Positions 19,491 through 31,470 of a stretch of 36,168 bases of DNA are shown here, piece after piece (positions within the stretch are counted from its first letter, which is position 1; every line of letters begins with the position of its first letter). The DNA is from Conidiobolus incongruus B7586 (taxonomy: Eukaryota > Entomophthoromycota > Entomophthoromycetes > Entomophthorales > Conidiobolaceae). The stretch lies in assembly GCA_000697335.1 (NCBI GenBank), contig JNEM01011380.1, forward strand, positions 1 through 36,168. The letters run 5' to 3'. Position numbers and translations under genes: made by a program. Under the pieces are notes generated by a model. The model saw nothing but the letters and a program-made list of their open reading frames with translations. It ran no database searches and was not told the origin of the DNA.

Positions 19491-22320
19491 AAAGAAAAAT
19501 TTAATTAGATTTAAGAGTATTGATGTGAAACTGTGATTACATCAAACAAACAGACTGTACTTCAAATTTGATTTTAGGTTTCAATTTAATTCATTTTAAA
19601 TATTATAATATTTCCTTTAATTCTGATGGATTATTCTTGCAAATATTAATTATATATTTGTGTGATTACAACATTGATATCAGTTAAAAATCAATGCTAA
19701 CTTTATTTTACACTTGACTAATATAAAATATGAAAAATTTTAATCAGTAAAAGTATATTCAAGTATTATACTATGAATATAAATTATTCATTAATTATAT
19801 AAAGAATAAACAAATGTAATTATTTTTAAAATATTAAATTTGGATATAGTTATAATAGTAAAAAAATGTATTAATTAAGAGTGTTATTTAAAATATAATT
19901 TAATTGGATATTTTTCAAATAATATCGTTTGATTGGTTACAATCAATATATACTTTTTTTATGGTATACTGTCGAAATTAAAAAGAAACACGTGATATTT
20001 TTGTCATATTTTTTAATTGGAATTTTGTTTAATTGAATATTAATATATAAGATAAAAGCACACAATAACAATAACAATCAACTTATGAAAAACTTGAAGG
20101 GAGCGAATTCTTTTTGAATTTAACAATTAAAGAGATTCATAAATAAACAAGTATTTTTGTATATTTCTAAAAAATATATTATCATATAATTATATTATTA
20201 TATGTTTTAATAAAAAAATTAATTAATCAAATGAATTCAGTTTTAAATTTTAAATTATATCCATTCCTTAATATGTTTTCCAAATTGATGTATTGAATTA
20301 ATTTTAAAATAAAAATAATTTTCAATAGGTGAAAATATATTATATAATTTCAATATTTATTGTACAATACTTATAACATTGTTTAATTACTTTGATTTAT
20401 TTTTATTATCGTCTTAGTAATTGTACAGCCTACCTTAAAAGAAATGCTTTATTTATTAATATACACGTCAAATCTTCTAAATTCCATTAATGAGTCAAAT
20501 TATCTTGCATAAATATCTTTTTTTTCTTTTGTAGAAGAATATAGGAAATCGGTTGTATTATTATTTGTAAAGTTTGAAATTAATTAAAAATTTTTGTCAA
20601 TTAATTTGTATTACTAATTCTATAAAAAAATATTAAAATATTATATATAAGAATAATTGGAAATTTCTTAGGAAATAATTATTAATAATTTTTTTTGAAA
20701 TTGAAAACTTTTTCAATTTGAATAATTCAAATATATATATATGAATTTTATTTTTATCCTCAAAATTTTTCCCATAATTAAAACTGCAAAAGAAATTATT
20801 TACATGAATAATTGGTAATAATCGGGGATTTTGTTCAAAGAATTAATAACGTGTCAATTGTTGGTTTTAATTATTGATTAATAAACATCCAAAAAAATAT
20901 ACTTGGTACAATCTATTAATAGTAAAAACTACATAATATCGGGATTGATTATAAATATATATATATATTCATATTCAAAGCAAACTAGATAAAAATTTTA
21001 ATATAATTTTAAATCCATAACTATTATTTACCTAAAAATTGATAATTTTTATTATTGAAAAATTTATCTTATGCTCAAAAGTTTTCTCAACAATTCATTA
21101 ATTGTATGCTAAATGATTTCATACAATTATATTTAATTCAAATTTATCCTTAAAAAAAGATAGATAATATCTAAAAAATTGAGAACAGTTGAGTACAAAT
21201 TGATGTGAAATTTAAAGTTTCTGATTAATCATATAATAACATTATTTATAAACAAGAGTTAATATTTTAAAGAGTTTAGAAATTTTTTTTCAAGGTTTTA
21301 ATTTATTGTCATGTTAATTTTATTAAAAAAAATAAATTATTTACTTAATTGGGAAATGGATTTTGAATTTTTTTTTCAAAAATATATTTATATTAAAAAA
21401 ATAAAATAAAAGGAAAATTTTATATAAATTAAATATTTATAATAAAATTTATTTTATTAAATTTATAAACTAATATAATTTTTAAATTTAAATTAAACTT
21501 AAATTAATTATTTAAAATATTTTTATATTTAAAAATTAAAAATAAATTATTAATGGGTTATTAATATAGGTTAATCAATATATATATTATCATAAAAAAG
21601 ATATAATTCAATTCATTTAACAAGTTATTTAATTTGATTATTATAATACTTTTATTTTTAATATAAAAATATCTAGAATTGATTAATAAATAATAATTAA
21701 ATAAATTTTTGATTGTTTAAAAAAATCAGCTTTATGATCAATAAAATATAATAGATATATATAAATAAAAAAGTATTGTATATCATATTAATATCATTAA
21801 ATTATAAAAAAAATAATTTAAAAATTTTATATTTAATATTGTATTATTTTCTATATTTTCTTAATATTGATAGGTATGTTTTTAATGGGCATAAATTACG
21901 ATTATAAGCATAAATGATTTAATTGTAATTCGCATTCAAAATGTAAATATGCTTTAAAAATGATTTTATAATTATTTTATTGCATATTTTCACTAGAACT
22001 TTTAACTAAACTTTGTAAATATTCAAAAGATGAATTTGACTAAAAATTTTTTTGTATTTTAAATAATATTTGGACATGTGATATTATTGAAAAATATCTA
22101 AAGTGATAGTATTAAGTATTTATTCCAATTTATGTTTATATCAATTTATCTAGTACAAAATATCAATTTTGGGAAATTTTCTCAACATATTAAAATATTG
22201 AAAAATTCAATTTATTACAATTAGAATTTTTTAAAATTATGGATCACAAAACCTGCAATTGAACTGAATCAATAATATGATTGGTCGATTCATAAGGATG
22301 ATTTAAGTAAGAACGGTAAG
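19491..22320. other. Gene desert, right part
   Basis: A+T-rich with no credible gene, running into the Hsp70 copy 1 promoter at its right end. A (TA)n patch near 20950 is unremarkable. Confidence 0.5.
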
Positions 22321-22330
22321 GCATTCTCTG

Positions 22331-22343
22331 GAATTTACTAGAA
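22331..22343 (+). promoter_or_regulatory. Heat-shock-element-like site, Hsp70 copy 1
   Basis: GAATTTACTAGAA has GAA units ten bases apart, as in nGAAnnTTCnnGAAn, but the middle unit is TAC rather than TTC. The identical 13-mer lies at the same distance from the TATA box in Hsp70 copy 2. A heat-shock-factor site is the likely role. Confidence 0.5.
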
Positions 22344-22361
22344 TAATGACTTAATTAGTAT

Positions 22362-22369
22362 TATATAAA
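22362..22369 (+). promoter_or_regulatory. TATA box, Hsp70 copy 1
   Basis: TATATAAA, 18 bases after the heat-shock-like site and about 115 bases ahead of the ATG at 22484. Copy 2 has the same box at the same place. Confidence 0.7.
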
Positions 22370-22483
22370 GACGCGTGAGGTAATTGTTTGCAACCAATTC
22401 GAATTATTGTTCAGATTCAAATCAAAAATTCTCGTATATTTTGTATTTTATCTTATCTTGCAATAATTTATATATAATTTAAA

Positions 22484-24439
22484 ATGACCTCTGGACGTGC
22501 TGTTGGTATTGATTTGGGTACTACTTACTCTTGTGTTGCCGTTTGGCAAAACGATCGTGTTGAAATTATTGCCAACGATCAAGGTAATCGTACTACTCCC
22601 TCTTATGTTGCTTTCACCGATACCGAACGTTTGATTGGTGACGCTGCCAAAAACCAAGTCGCCATGAACCCCTTTAACACAGTTTTCGATGCTAAGCGTT
22701 TGATCGGTCGTCGTTTCGCTGAAGACGAAGTTCAAAGTGATATGAAACACTGGCCATTCAAGGTCATTGATAGCAATGGTTTACCCAAGATTCAAGTTGA
22801 ATACAAGGGTGAAAAGAAGATCTTCACTCCCGAAGAAATTTCTTCTATGGTCTTAGTCAAGATGCGTGAAGTTGCTGAAGCTTACCTTGGTACCAGCGTC
22901 ACCAACGCTGTCATCACTGTCCCCGCTTACTTCAACGACTCTCAACGTCAAGCTACCAAGGATGCTGGTGTCATTGCTGGTTTGAATGTTCTCCGTATCA
23001 TCAACGAACCTACTGCTGCCGCCATTGCCTATGGTTTGGACAAGAAGGCTGAAGGTGAAAAGAACGTTTTGATTTTCGATTTGGGTGGTGGTACTTTCGA
23101 TGTCTCCTTATTGACCATTGAAGAAGGTATTTTCGAAGTCAAAGCTACTGCTGGTGATACTCACTTGGGTGGTGAAGATTTCGATAACAGATTGGTCAAC
23201 CACTTCATCCAAGAATTCAAGCGCAAGAACAAGAAGGACTTGTCCGACAATGCTCGTGCTCTTCGTCGTCTTAGAACCGCTTGTGAACGTGCTAAGCGTA
23301 CCTTATCTTCTGCTGCTCAAACTACCATCGAAATTGATTCCTTATTTGAAGGTATTGACTTCTACACCTCCATCACTCGTGCTAGATTCGAGGAACTCTG
23401 TCAAGATCTCTTCCGCTCCACCATGGACCCCGTTGAAAAGGTTCTTCGTGACTCCAAGATCGACAAGTCCTCTGTCGACGAAATTGTCTTGGTCGGTGGT
23501 TCCACTCGTATTCCTAAGATCCAAAAACTCGTTTCTGATTTCTTCAACGGTAAGGAACCTAACAAATCCATCAATCCTGATGAAGCTGTTGCCTATGGTG
23601 CCGCTGTCCAAGCTGCTATCTTGACTGGTGATACCTCTGAAAAGACCCAAGATCTCTTATTATTGGATGTTGCTCCTCTTTCTCTCGGTATTGAAACCGC
23701 TGGTGGTATTATGACTGCTCTTATCAAGCGTAATTCCACTGTCCCCACTAAGAAGTCTGAAATCTTCTCTACCTACGCTGATAATCAACCTGGTGTCTTG
23801 ATTCAAGTCTACGAAGGTGAACGTCCTCGTACCAAGGACAACAACTTGCTCGGTAAGTTCGAACTCACTGGTATCCCTCCTGCTCCTCGTGGTGTTCCTC
23901 AAATTGAAGTTTCTTTCGATATTGATGCTAATGGTATCTTGAACGTCTCTGCTGCAGATAAGTCCACCGGTAAGTCTAACAAGATTACCATCACCAACGA
24001 TAAGGGCCGTCTTTCTAAGGAAGACATTGAACGTATGGTTGCTGAAGCCGAAAAATACAAGGAAGAAGATGAAGCTGCCGCTGCTCGTATCACTGCCCGT
24101 AACGGCTTAGAATCTTATGCCTACAACCTCAAGAACACCATCAACGACGAAAAGTTGGCCGGTAAGTTGAACGAAGAAGATAAGAAGAAGCTCGAAGATG
24201 CCATCAATGAAACCACCACTTGGTTGGATAACTCTGCTGAAGCCTCCAAGGAAGAATACGAAGATAGACAAAAGGAACTCGAAGGTATTGCCAACCCCAT
24301 TATGACCAAGCTCTATCAAGAAGCTGGTGCTGCTGGTGGTATGCCTGGTGGTATGCCCGGTGGCTTCCCTGGTGCTGGTGCTGGTGCTCCTCCTTCCAAC
24401 GAAGGTGGTGCTGGCCCTACCATCGAAGAAGTCGACTAA
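22484..24439 (+). CDS. Cytosolic Hsp70 chaperone, copy 1
   Basis: Intronless, 651 residues, the usual length for cytosolic/nuclear Hsp70. The ATPase domain has the three Hsp70 signatures: GIDLGTTYS (8-16), [14 protein letters not shown] and [17 protein letters not shown] substrate-binding domain follows, then a lid and a GGMP-type tail ([19 protein letters not shown]) ending IEEVD, the docking site for TPR co-chaperones. There is no signal peptide or ER-retention signal, so it is an SSA/HSPA8-type cytosolic protein that binds unfolded clients with ATP and J-proteins. Codon use is strongly biased to C/T-ending codons (GGT, CGT, GTC), unlike the A+T-rich neighbours and as expected for high expression. 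Lack of introns suits expression under heat stress. An identical-layout paralogue lies at 31471-33417. Confidence 0.97.
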   Translation: MTSGRAVGIDLGTTYSCVAVWQNDRVEIIANDQGNRTTPSYVAFTDTERLIGDAAKNQVAMNPFNTVFDAKRLIGRRFAEDEVQSDMKHWPFKVIDSNGLPKIQVEYKGEKKIFTPEEISSMVLVKMREVAEAYLGTSVTNAVITVPAYFNDSQRQATKDAGVIAGLNVLRIINEPTAAAIAYGLDKKAEGEKNVLIFDLGGGTFDVSLLTIEEGIFEVKATAGDTHLGGEDFDNRLVNHFIQEFKRKNKKDLSDNARALRRLRTACERAKRTLSSAAQTTIEIDSLFEGIDFYTSITRARFEELCQDLFRSTMDPVEKVLRDSKIDKSSVDEIVLVGGSTRIPKIQKLVSDFFNGKEPNKSINPDEAVAYGAAVQAAILTGDTSEKTQDLLLLDVAPLSLGIETAGGIMTALIKRNSTVPTKKSEIFSTYADNQPGVLIQVYEGERPRTKDNNLLGKFELTGIPPAPRGVPQIEVSFDIDANGILNVSAADKSTGKSNKITITNDKGRLSKEDIERMVAEAEKYKEEDEAAAARITARNGLESYAYNLKNTINDEKLAGKLNEEDKKKLEDAINETTTWLDNSAEASKEEYEDRQKELEGIANPIMTKLYQEAGAAGGMPGGMPGGFPGAGAGAPPSNEGGAGPTIEEVD

Positions 24440-24686
24440 ATGGTTTAACTTCGTTACTAATCCTTTTCTTCTCAATCTATCATTCAATCTAATGTAATTA
24501 GAATCAATCTCTTTTTCTCATATAAATTTTTATTGTATTGTATATAAGATAACCAATGTTATCTGATATAAACTTGAAATGTAAAATGCTTATTTAATAA
24601 AGTATTTACTAATTAAAAAAGTTTTTTCTTTTATATCGATATTCTTCGATATATTTGGACTAAAAAACATCTTTACAAGTTTATTG
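24440..24686. other. 3' untranslated region of Hsp70 copy 1
   Basis: Follows the stop at 24439. A polyadenylation-like AATAAA is near 24597. No other feature was seen. Confidence 0.4.
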
Positions 24687-24775
24687 TTTAAGGGTAAAAT
24701 GGATGCCATCCTGAGAAGCAATGTGACCTCTCTGATGTTAGGTGCCATTGATTGGGCTTCCCTCAAATTTTTAAG
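24687..24775. other. Short G+C-richer segment of unknown nature
   Basis: About 90 bases (from gggtaaaatggatgccatcc to tgggcttccctc) of balanced composition in A+T-rich surroundings. It contains a short frame of 31 codons starting MDAILRSNVTSLMLGAIDWA and a small GGATgccATCC hairpin. It could be a relic exon, a small RNA or a fragment of an old element. Confidence 0.25.
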
Positions 24776-27700
24776 GCATAAAATATTATGATTATAACCG
24801 TAATTTTTAGGATATATTCTAAATTATTAATATTATTTAATTATTTATATTCAATGGATTTATTCATATTTTTCGCAATTAATTATTTAATGTTAATAAC
24901 TTTATTATATCTGATTTTGAAAACTCTCAATATTCAAATCACGATCTTCTATAATTTATGATTTTCAATTTTCTTTCACATTGTAATCTATTTACGTTCA
25001 AGGATTAACTGAAACTTTTTAATATAACAAAAATAAGTTTGGTGAGACTATCATTTAATTATTTATTATTATTATTATTATTATTATATTTAGAAAATTT
25101 AGATTTAATTCAACTTCATAAATGTTGGATTTCAAATATACCTCAAAATCAAACTTTGAAAAATGTTACAATAAGAGAATATATGACACTTTTAATTCAT
25201 ACTATTAATTATTTCTACATATTAAATTTTATCAAATTTTATAATAAATACATAAATCTACAGGTTGTCAAAATATAATATGTCATAGATTTAAGTTCAT
25301 ATTTTTTTTTAAAAAATTATTAATTGAATTTATTTTATAAAATTTTGGAATATTAAAGGAATGTAAATGTATAGAAAAGGATAATTAATAAGATTATGTG
25401 TTATGAAGTTTGTGATTATAATTATACATTATTATAAAATATATATACATATATTATTTTAAATTTTATAATATTTTTATATTATATTTTATAAATAAAT
25501 TTTTTTTAATTCTAAAAATTACAATTGAAATATATTATAAATTTTATAATTTAAATTTGTTTAATTTCTTACTATTATAAAACTGTGTATCAAATTAATA
25601 CTATCAACTTTCACCTCAAATACTTAAAACGATGACATCATTATATTGTAATGAATAAAAAAAATCTAATTTCAGTTTATTTATTGTCTAATATGATAAT
25701 AGTGAAAAATACTATAAGTATTTTTAAATTAATAACGTATGTGATTACATATTATATCACTATTTAATAATAGATGAATTAATAAGAATATTAACTAAAA
25801 TTTAAATAAAAAATATAGTGTATAAATTAATTTAAATTTAAAAGAATTAAACTATAAAAATTTAATAATATTTAATATTTAATAATATTAAAAATTTAAA
25901 ATTAATAAAATTTTAAATTTCTAAAGATAATTTAAATATTATTATAATTTGCCTGTGCATAATATTAATATATAGGAAATTTAATAATATATAATGAATT
26001 TAACATAAATATTTTTTTTCCTTGACAATTGCAAATTACATTATTAAATTTATAATAATTAATATTTTCAAATTCTATGAATTTTATGAACCAAATAGAA
26101 AAATTGTAATGTTTTTAACACTGATATTAATATTACTCACTTGGTTTAATCAAGTTTTAATTAGATAAGCCAATTGATATTATATATTTTAAAATATCGT
26201 GATAATTCTAATAATATAACCTAATATATTAACACAAAATATTAAAAACTATTTCTCTATATTTTATTCTACTTTAAATATTGATGATTTGTAAATTAAA
26301 TAAAACATTTAATAAAGAATTGAAAACTGCAATTTCAATATATTATTTTAATATGCTTTATAAATTTTGGTTATATAAACTTATTCTTGAGAATATATTA
26401 TATAATTTTTCTACTTTTGTAAACTACAAGATGATACAAGATGAATATAATTTTAAATTAATTTTAACAAAGTATAATCAAAGAATATAAAATTGATATA
26501 TAATAAATGCTTAATATCTCATGGATAATTATGCTTGGAAATAATATCTATATTAGAGTGATATTTTTAAATTTGCACAGATCTAATGAAAATATTAAAT
26601 CATGTATATGTTGTAAATTGAAAGAAGTTTATTGATCAAATATAAAATATATCATATAATACTTAGTAACAAATCATTATTATTCTATTCATAGTTAAAT
26701 CAGACTTGGAAATGCTTTATCATTCTTAAGAGACTATAATACCAAAATTAAAATGTTGAAGATTTTAAATCAAGGTAATAAACACAATATTGATATATAA
26801 ATACTAGCTGAAACTATTAACATATATATATATATATATTTACTATAATATATTTCCAAGTTTGATATTTAAATTATATGTCTCAATTATTTTATTATTT
26901 AAAATGATATTAATAAAATTTTCAGAAAATAATAATGAAATAATATTTATATTAAGCTCAAAAAATATTATATAGTAAAGAAAGCAATAGAACAAAATAA
27001 AATAAAATTATTTAATATTTAATTATATATTAAATAGTTTAAATATTTAATATAAATCAAAATTGCTTTGTATGTAATTTTAACTCTTTAAATATCTTTC
27101 CAAATTTTATATTAATTTTTGGAATTTTGTTGGTTTATTTATACCTATCACAATGTTTAAATGTACTATTACTTGACTATATCATATTTTATTAGCTGAA
27201 GTTATAAAAACTTTAGGTATTATTAAAGTCATTTTTTATCAAATAAAAATAATAACATATTTTATTGTTTTTCAAGTATATACTACATTTCAGCATATTA
27301 TTTTTATAATTTTATACAATATTGCCAATTTAAACATTGTATTGGTTTATGTTATATTGATAATAGCTGATCAAATATCATAAATTAGTATTAAATGTGA
27401 GCAAAAATTATCCCTTGATTATATTATATAAATTCACAAATCATATAATTATTCAAAATTATTCAAAATCATTCAAGGAAAATGAAGCTCTAATATACGA
27501 TTTTTTCAATCATATATTAAAATTTCCTATATAAGAGCACTTATATTACAATAATCAATATTTTTTGAATATACTGATATCAATTGAAACTATTATTTAA
27601 TAAAATTGTATTAATAAATATTGATAAATATTTAAAAAACTTATTTGATATAGAGGTGAATATTTAATTTACTTATCACTATATTATTATATTAATAATT

Positions 27701-28003
27701 AAAACAAAGCATTATTATATCCAACTATCATTTATCTAATTTATGGATATAAATTAAATAAAATATTAATTGTATTTGAAAACTAAGTTTTATATCAAAA
27801 ATATATTAATTTTTAAAAATACTAATGAATTGATTTTGATTCAAATCAATAACAAATTAGTGAATTGAAATGAATAAAATTATTTCAAATATTTCAATAT
27901 ATATATATATTTTTTATATTACTTCATTCATTAACTGATCAACCAATAATATATTTTATCTAATTTGATACGTTAATTTGATAATTTTTGAAACTTGTAA
28001 TTG
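24776..28003. other. A+T-rich gene desert
   Basis: No gene recognised. Open frames at 25039-25278 and 26281-26490 are low-complexity (Leu/Ile/Tyr/Asn/Lys) and look like chance products of composition. A TTA run at about 25063-25086 makes the poly-Leu in the first of them. Confidence 0.5.
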
Positions 28004-28222
28004 ATGGATATTGAAATTTTCAAAAATTTGTCAAATAACTCAATAGAATTATTAATCAAGCACGAACAATCAACCAATCAAAATAATGTGGGTAATTACA
28101 ATCAATTGGTGGATTTATTAAACGCGATTAAAAATCAATTAGTAATCAATTTAATTGGATCGAATTATGTCTCGTGTATAAATACAGCAACTACAAAGAA
28201 ATTCAAAATCAAATTTCAATAA
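28004..28222 (+). CDS. Hypothetical 72-residue frame ahead of the F-box/LRR gene
   Basis: ATG at 28004, stop at 28222. The protein starts MDIEIFKNLSNNSIELLIKH. It is hydrophilic, Asn-rich and not recognised. It ends 16 bases before the ATG of the F-box/LRR frame, in a different phase, and no good splice pair joins the two. It may be chance, a remnant of another gene or an upstream open frame. Confidence 0.2.
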   Translation: MDIEIFKNLSNNSIELLIKHEQSTNQNNVGNYNQLVDLLNAIKNQLVINLIGSNYVSCINTATTKKFKIKFQ

Positions 28223-28238
28223 TCAAAATAAATTTGTG

Positions 28239-29753
28239 ATGGCTAGAAAAACTTTCAAAAATCAAACTTTTTCAGAATCGATATTCCAGAAAAAATCTAG
28301 AAAAATTCAAAAACCACAATCTTCTTCAACTTTGCCAAAAGATTCGGATGATAATAAGATACTTTAAAATATATTTGAATTTATGGAATATAAATATTTA
28401 ATCAAGTGGAATAGTGTGAATAATAAGTGGAATCAAATGATGACTCCTATTATTCACAAGCGCTTGAAATTATTGAGGCCCCGATATATTTAAAATGACT
28501 ACCACGATGAAAATCTTAATAAACAGGAATTATTCAATACCGAAGTAAGCGAATGTATTAAAACCAATACCAAGTATAGCCAATTTATCAAAGAATTTAA
28601 ACTCAATAACAAAATATCATCAGAATTGGCTAGTGAATTCTTTAGTACATTTTCTAATTTAACATCATTTAGAATTCAAAGAATTCGTGCCAGTCAAGAT
28701 CTTTTGATAAGATGCCTGAAACGCTTAAAATCCTTGAAAAAATTAAAACTCTCATATGTCACAATTGAAGAAATTAAAAGGAACAGATTTGAATTAGAAG
28801 CAATTCAACTACCTTCAACGCTTACCAGTTTGAAATTGGGCGATATAAAATTCATTAAGAATCCTCAGCTTATCATTGATACACTCAATAGCCATAAAAG
28901 TTTGGAAGAATTTGCATGGGAGGCCACCAATTTGCCAGTATTTTTAAATCCTTTAAAGTCTAACTATCCAACTTTAAAGAAGTTATTACTTTGCGACGGT
29001 TGTTATGTAGGACTTATGCCTTATACTTATGAAGTAATTGAGGCAAATTCTCAATTGCTGGAATTGGAAATTCATTCAATTAATCTCAGCAACCATTTTA
29101 TGGATTTGATTAACTCCAAGCTTGTCAATTTGAAAACTTTAATGTTAAATAGATGTATAACAAAACAATGTGATCATGCAACAGATATACAATTCAAATA
29201 TCCCACAAAATTAACTAAATTGGTATTGCATTGGTACGGTTTATGCCCTGCTTCAGTGGACTCAATATTATCACAATCGCCCATATTGACAGATTTACAT
29301 ATTCAAATTGGACACGATTGGACTCCTTTGACTTCGATTATCAGGAAAAGATGCCCAAATTTGACTAGATTGACCTACGATGTAATTCAATTTACTTCCA
29401 ACGGATATCAATCTAATCAATCGCTAGATCAATTCTTCCAAAAGGAATTTCCAGAGACTAAATATCCCAATAGTGAAAAAATTCAAAGCCTTAACCTAGG
29501 AAATTTCAACATATTATTACTACAGCCATATCATCTAAATCAATTCCCCAATGTGAATATTATACAATTTGACAATTTTGATAGTAAATTGAATGGAAAT
29601 CAGTTAAACACTGTAAGAAAACATTTGAACAAATTTAAAGGCTGGAAGTTGAAAATTTCAACTCATAGTCAATATTTATCAGGTTATTTAGTAAAATTTA
29701 ACTTCAATGTCAAACCTTTTAATTGGGAGAAATTTCATTATTGGAATTTATAA
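28239..29753 (+). pseudogene. F-box / leucine-rich-repeat gene with two in-frame stops
   Basis: One frame of 504 codons runs from the ATG at 28239 to the stop at 29753, interrupted only by TAA at 28365 and 28491. Both stops flank the F-box-like stretch (NIFEFMEYKYLIKWNSVNNK). After it, uninterrupted leucine-rich repeats follow (LKSLKKLKLSYVTIEEIK, LPSTLTSLKLGDIKFI, PTKLTKLVLHWYGL, CPNLTRLTYDVIQF). No intron with usable signals would remove the stops. Intact members would be SCF ubiquitin-ligase substrate receptors. With only two stops and no frameshift the loss looks recent; read-through or an LRR-only product from a later start are less likely. A much more decayed relative is at 4250-5365. 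Confidence 0.65.
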
Positions 29754-29872
29754 ATAAATACTAATTAATACATAATCTTAAATATTGAAATTAGTTGTTT
29801 ATTCTTAACAAAATATAAATTTCATTTATTACATTTAATTTATACATAAATAATGAATTCTTTGATATTGAA

Positions 29873-30435
29873 ATGAACACCAACCCAAATCTTTGCGGTT
29901 TAGGTGAAAGTACTTACGATGCTACGCTATCAGTCATTAATAATGGTACCTTTGAAGTTATGTCTACTAAGGGTGACGTTCACTTGGCTAGTGAAGATTT
30001 TAATCAAGCGTTTTCTAACTATTTTGTTCAAAAGTTCAAACTCAAATATAATAAGGACCTTAGGAGTAAAATTTCGACTTTCAGTCGTCTTGGAACCGCT
30101 GGCGAATTCTCTAGTGTACCTTATATTTCAAACCTGAAGCTACTATCAAAATCAATCCTTCATTGAAGGGTATTTATTTCTCCACTTCCATCACCAACGA
30201 TAAATTCCAATGAATAATACAGGGTTTCTTAGAATTATAAATCCTATTACCAAATTCTTGAAGATGTTGATATTGTCAAATCTTTGATCAAAAAATTTCA
30301 ATCAGTAGTTCTTCTAATACCCCCATAGTTCAACAACTGGTTTCAGATTTTTTTAATGGAAAGAAACTCACCAAATCCGTCAATCCTGACGAAGTTGTTG
30401 CCTATGGCGCTGCTGTCCAAGCTTTGCTTTTATAT
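29873..30435 (+). pseudogene. Broken Hsp70 fragment
   Basis: Matches roughly residues 197-385 of the neighbouring Hsp70s. Similarity starts around the second signature (GLGESTYDATLSVINNGTFE against [20 protein letters not shown]). It continues through KGDVHLASEDFNQAFSNYFV and ends with [20 protein letters not shown] and [12 protein letters not shown]. Stops and frame changes break it after about 97 codons, and the N-terminal third and the whole substrate-binding part are missing. Silent and replacement changes are plentiful, so it is older than the two intact genes' last exchange. It lies between them in the same orientation, pointing to an original series of at least three copies. Confidence 0.85.
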
Positions 30436-31300
30436 TAACATTGTTAAAAATGTAGTCAAAATCTCTTAATACCGAATGTTTCTCCAACATCAAGCGCAAT
30501 CTTATTTCAACGATCAAATATAACAACTACTAATTATTTCATTCAGTTGAATTAACAAATCAATAAAGGTAATCATCAACTCATTTTTTAGTCTCACAGT
30601 TCAATATAAATTGGATATTTAATATTAATCTAAAAATTCCAATAAAATTAATTTTCAGACTTTAATTATTGAGGAATAATTCAAGATATAAATATTTAAC
30701 TCTAAAATTAGGATTAATGTTGATAGTTTCAAAAAAACACCATATTAACCATATCAATAATAATTTATTTAAACAATATTAAAATTATAATATTTCATCT
30801 TAAAAATATTATTTCAACAATTATTTAATGCTATATTTGTTATTTTTAACTAATTATAATAAATATGAGTTAATGAATTATTTATATAATAAAATTAAAA
30901 AAAGATGATTATATTTTTATTTTTTTGTTTATAAATCTATTTTTCAATATCAACCTGTTATATAAATGACGATTAACTTGTTTAGTAATGATATGTTCAA
31001 AATCCTTAAAATTAAAAAATTACAATCCAAATGGTCATAATTTTGTTTCGCATGAATTACGTAAAATTGACATCAAATTAAGGAAATTTTTATTATATTT
31101 CCTAGTCTTTAATTGAAATTATCATATTAAAAAATTAAATTTTAAATTTTCAAATTTAAAAAAAATAGTTAAGTGATATGTAATAATAAATATAAAATAT
31201 CAATAGAAACTTCATATGACTATCTCTAATTATAGCTCAAAAAAGATTTCGGATTTTTTTACATCTTTGATGTTGATATCAATTAATCATACAATTTCCC
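30436..31300. other. A+T-rich spacer ahead of Hsp70 copy 2
   Basis: No gene seen. Its right end carries the Hsp70 copy 2 promoter. Confidence 0.5.
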
Positions 31301-31310
31301 AAAACGGGAA

Positions 31311-31343
31311 GAATATTCTTGTGTAACGTAGAATTTACTAGAA
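31311..31343 (+). promoter_or_regulatory. Heat-shock elements, Hsp70 copy 2
   Basis: A perfect two-unit element (GAATATTC, 31311-31318, matching GAAnnTTC) is followed by GAATTTACTAGAA (31331-31343), the same 13-mer as in copy 1. Another GAA lies at 31349. This is a stronger array than in copy 1, so this gene may be the more heat-inducible of the two. Confidence 0.6.
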
Positions 31344-31358
31344 ATTTAGAAAAACCAG

Positions 31359-31366
31359 TATATAAA
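31359..31366 (+). promoter_or_regulatory. TATA box, Hsp70 copy 2
   Basis: TATATAAA, 15 bases after the shared 13-mer and about 105 bases ahead of the ATG. Confidence 0.7.
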
Positions 31367-31470
31367 TCCGGGTTTGAACAGGAGTTTCAATCAATTCAAA
31401 TTATTGCAAGTATTCAATTTAAAATCTTCCTGTGTACTATATTCTCATCTTGCTCTAATAATTCATAAAA

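Noticed and set aside
22448-24487. Long minus-strand open frames opposite Hsp70 copy 1
   Set aside because: They mirror the strongly biased codons of the Hsp70 gene, recur opposite copy 2 at 32644-33453, and have low-complexity Ser/Thr/Val-rich products with no gene signals.
25039-25278. 79-codon frame with poly-Leu
   Set aside because: It starts with GTG, its Leu run is a TTA microsatellite, and the rest has the composition expected of random A+T-rich DNA.
26281-26490. 69-codon frame in the gene desert
   Set aside because: Lys/Asn/Tyr/Ile/Leu-rich chance frame with no paralogue, splice structure or promoter seen.
28239-29753. Non-standard genetic code with TAA read as Gln
   Set aside because: Both Hsp70s, SPP, ANKRD13-like and INTS2-like genes use CAA/CAG for Gln, have no internal TAA or TAG, and end in ordinary stops.
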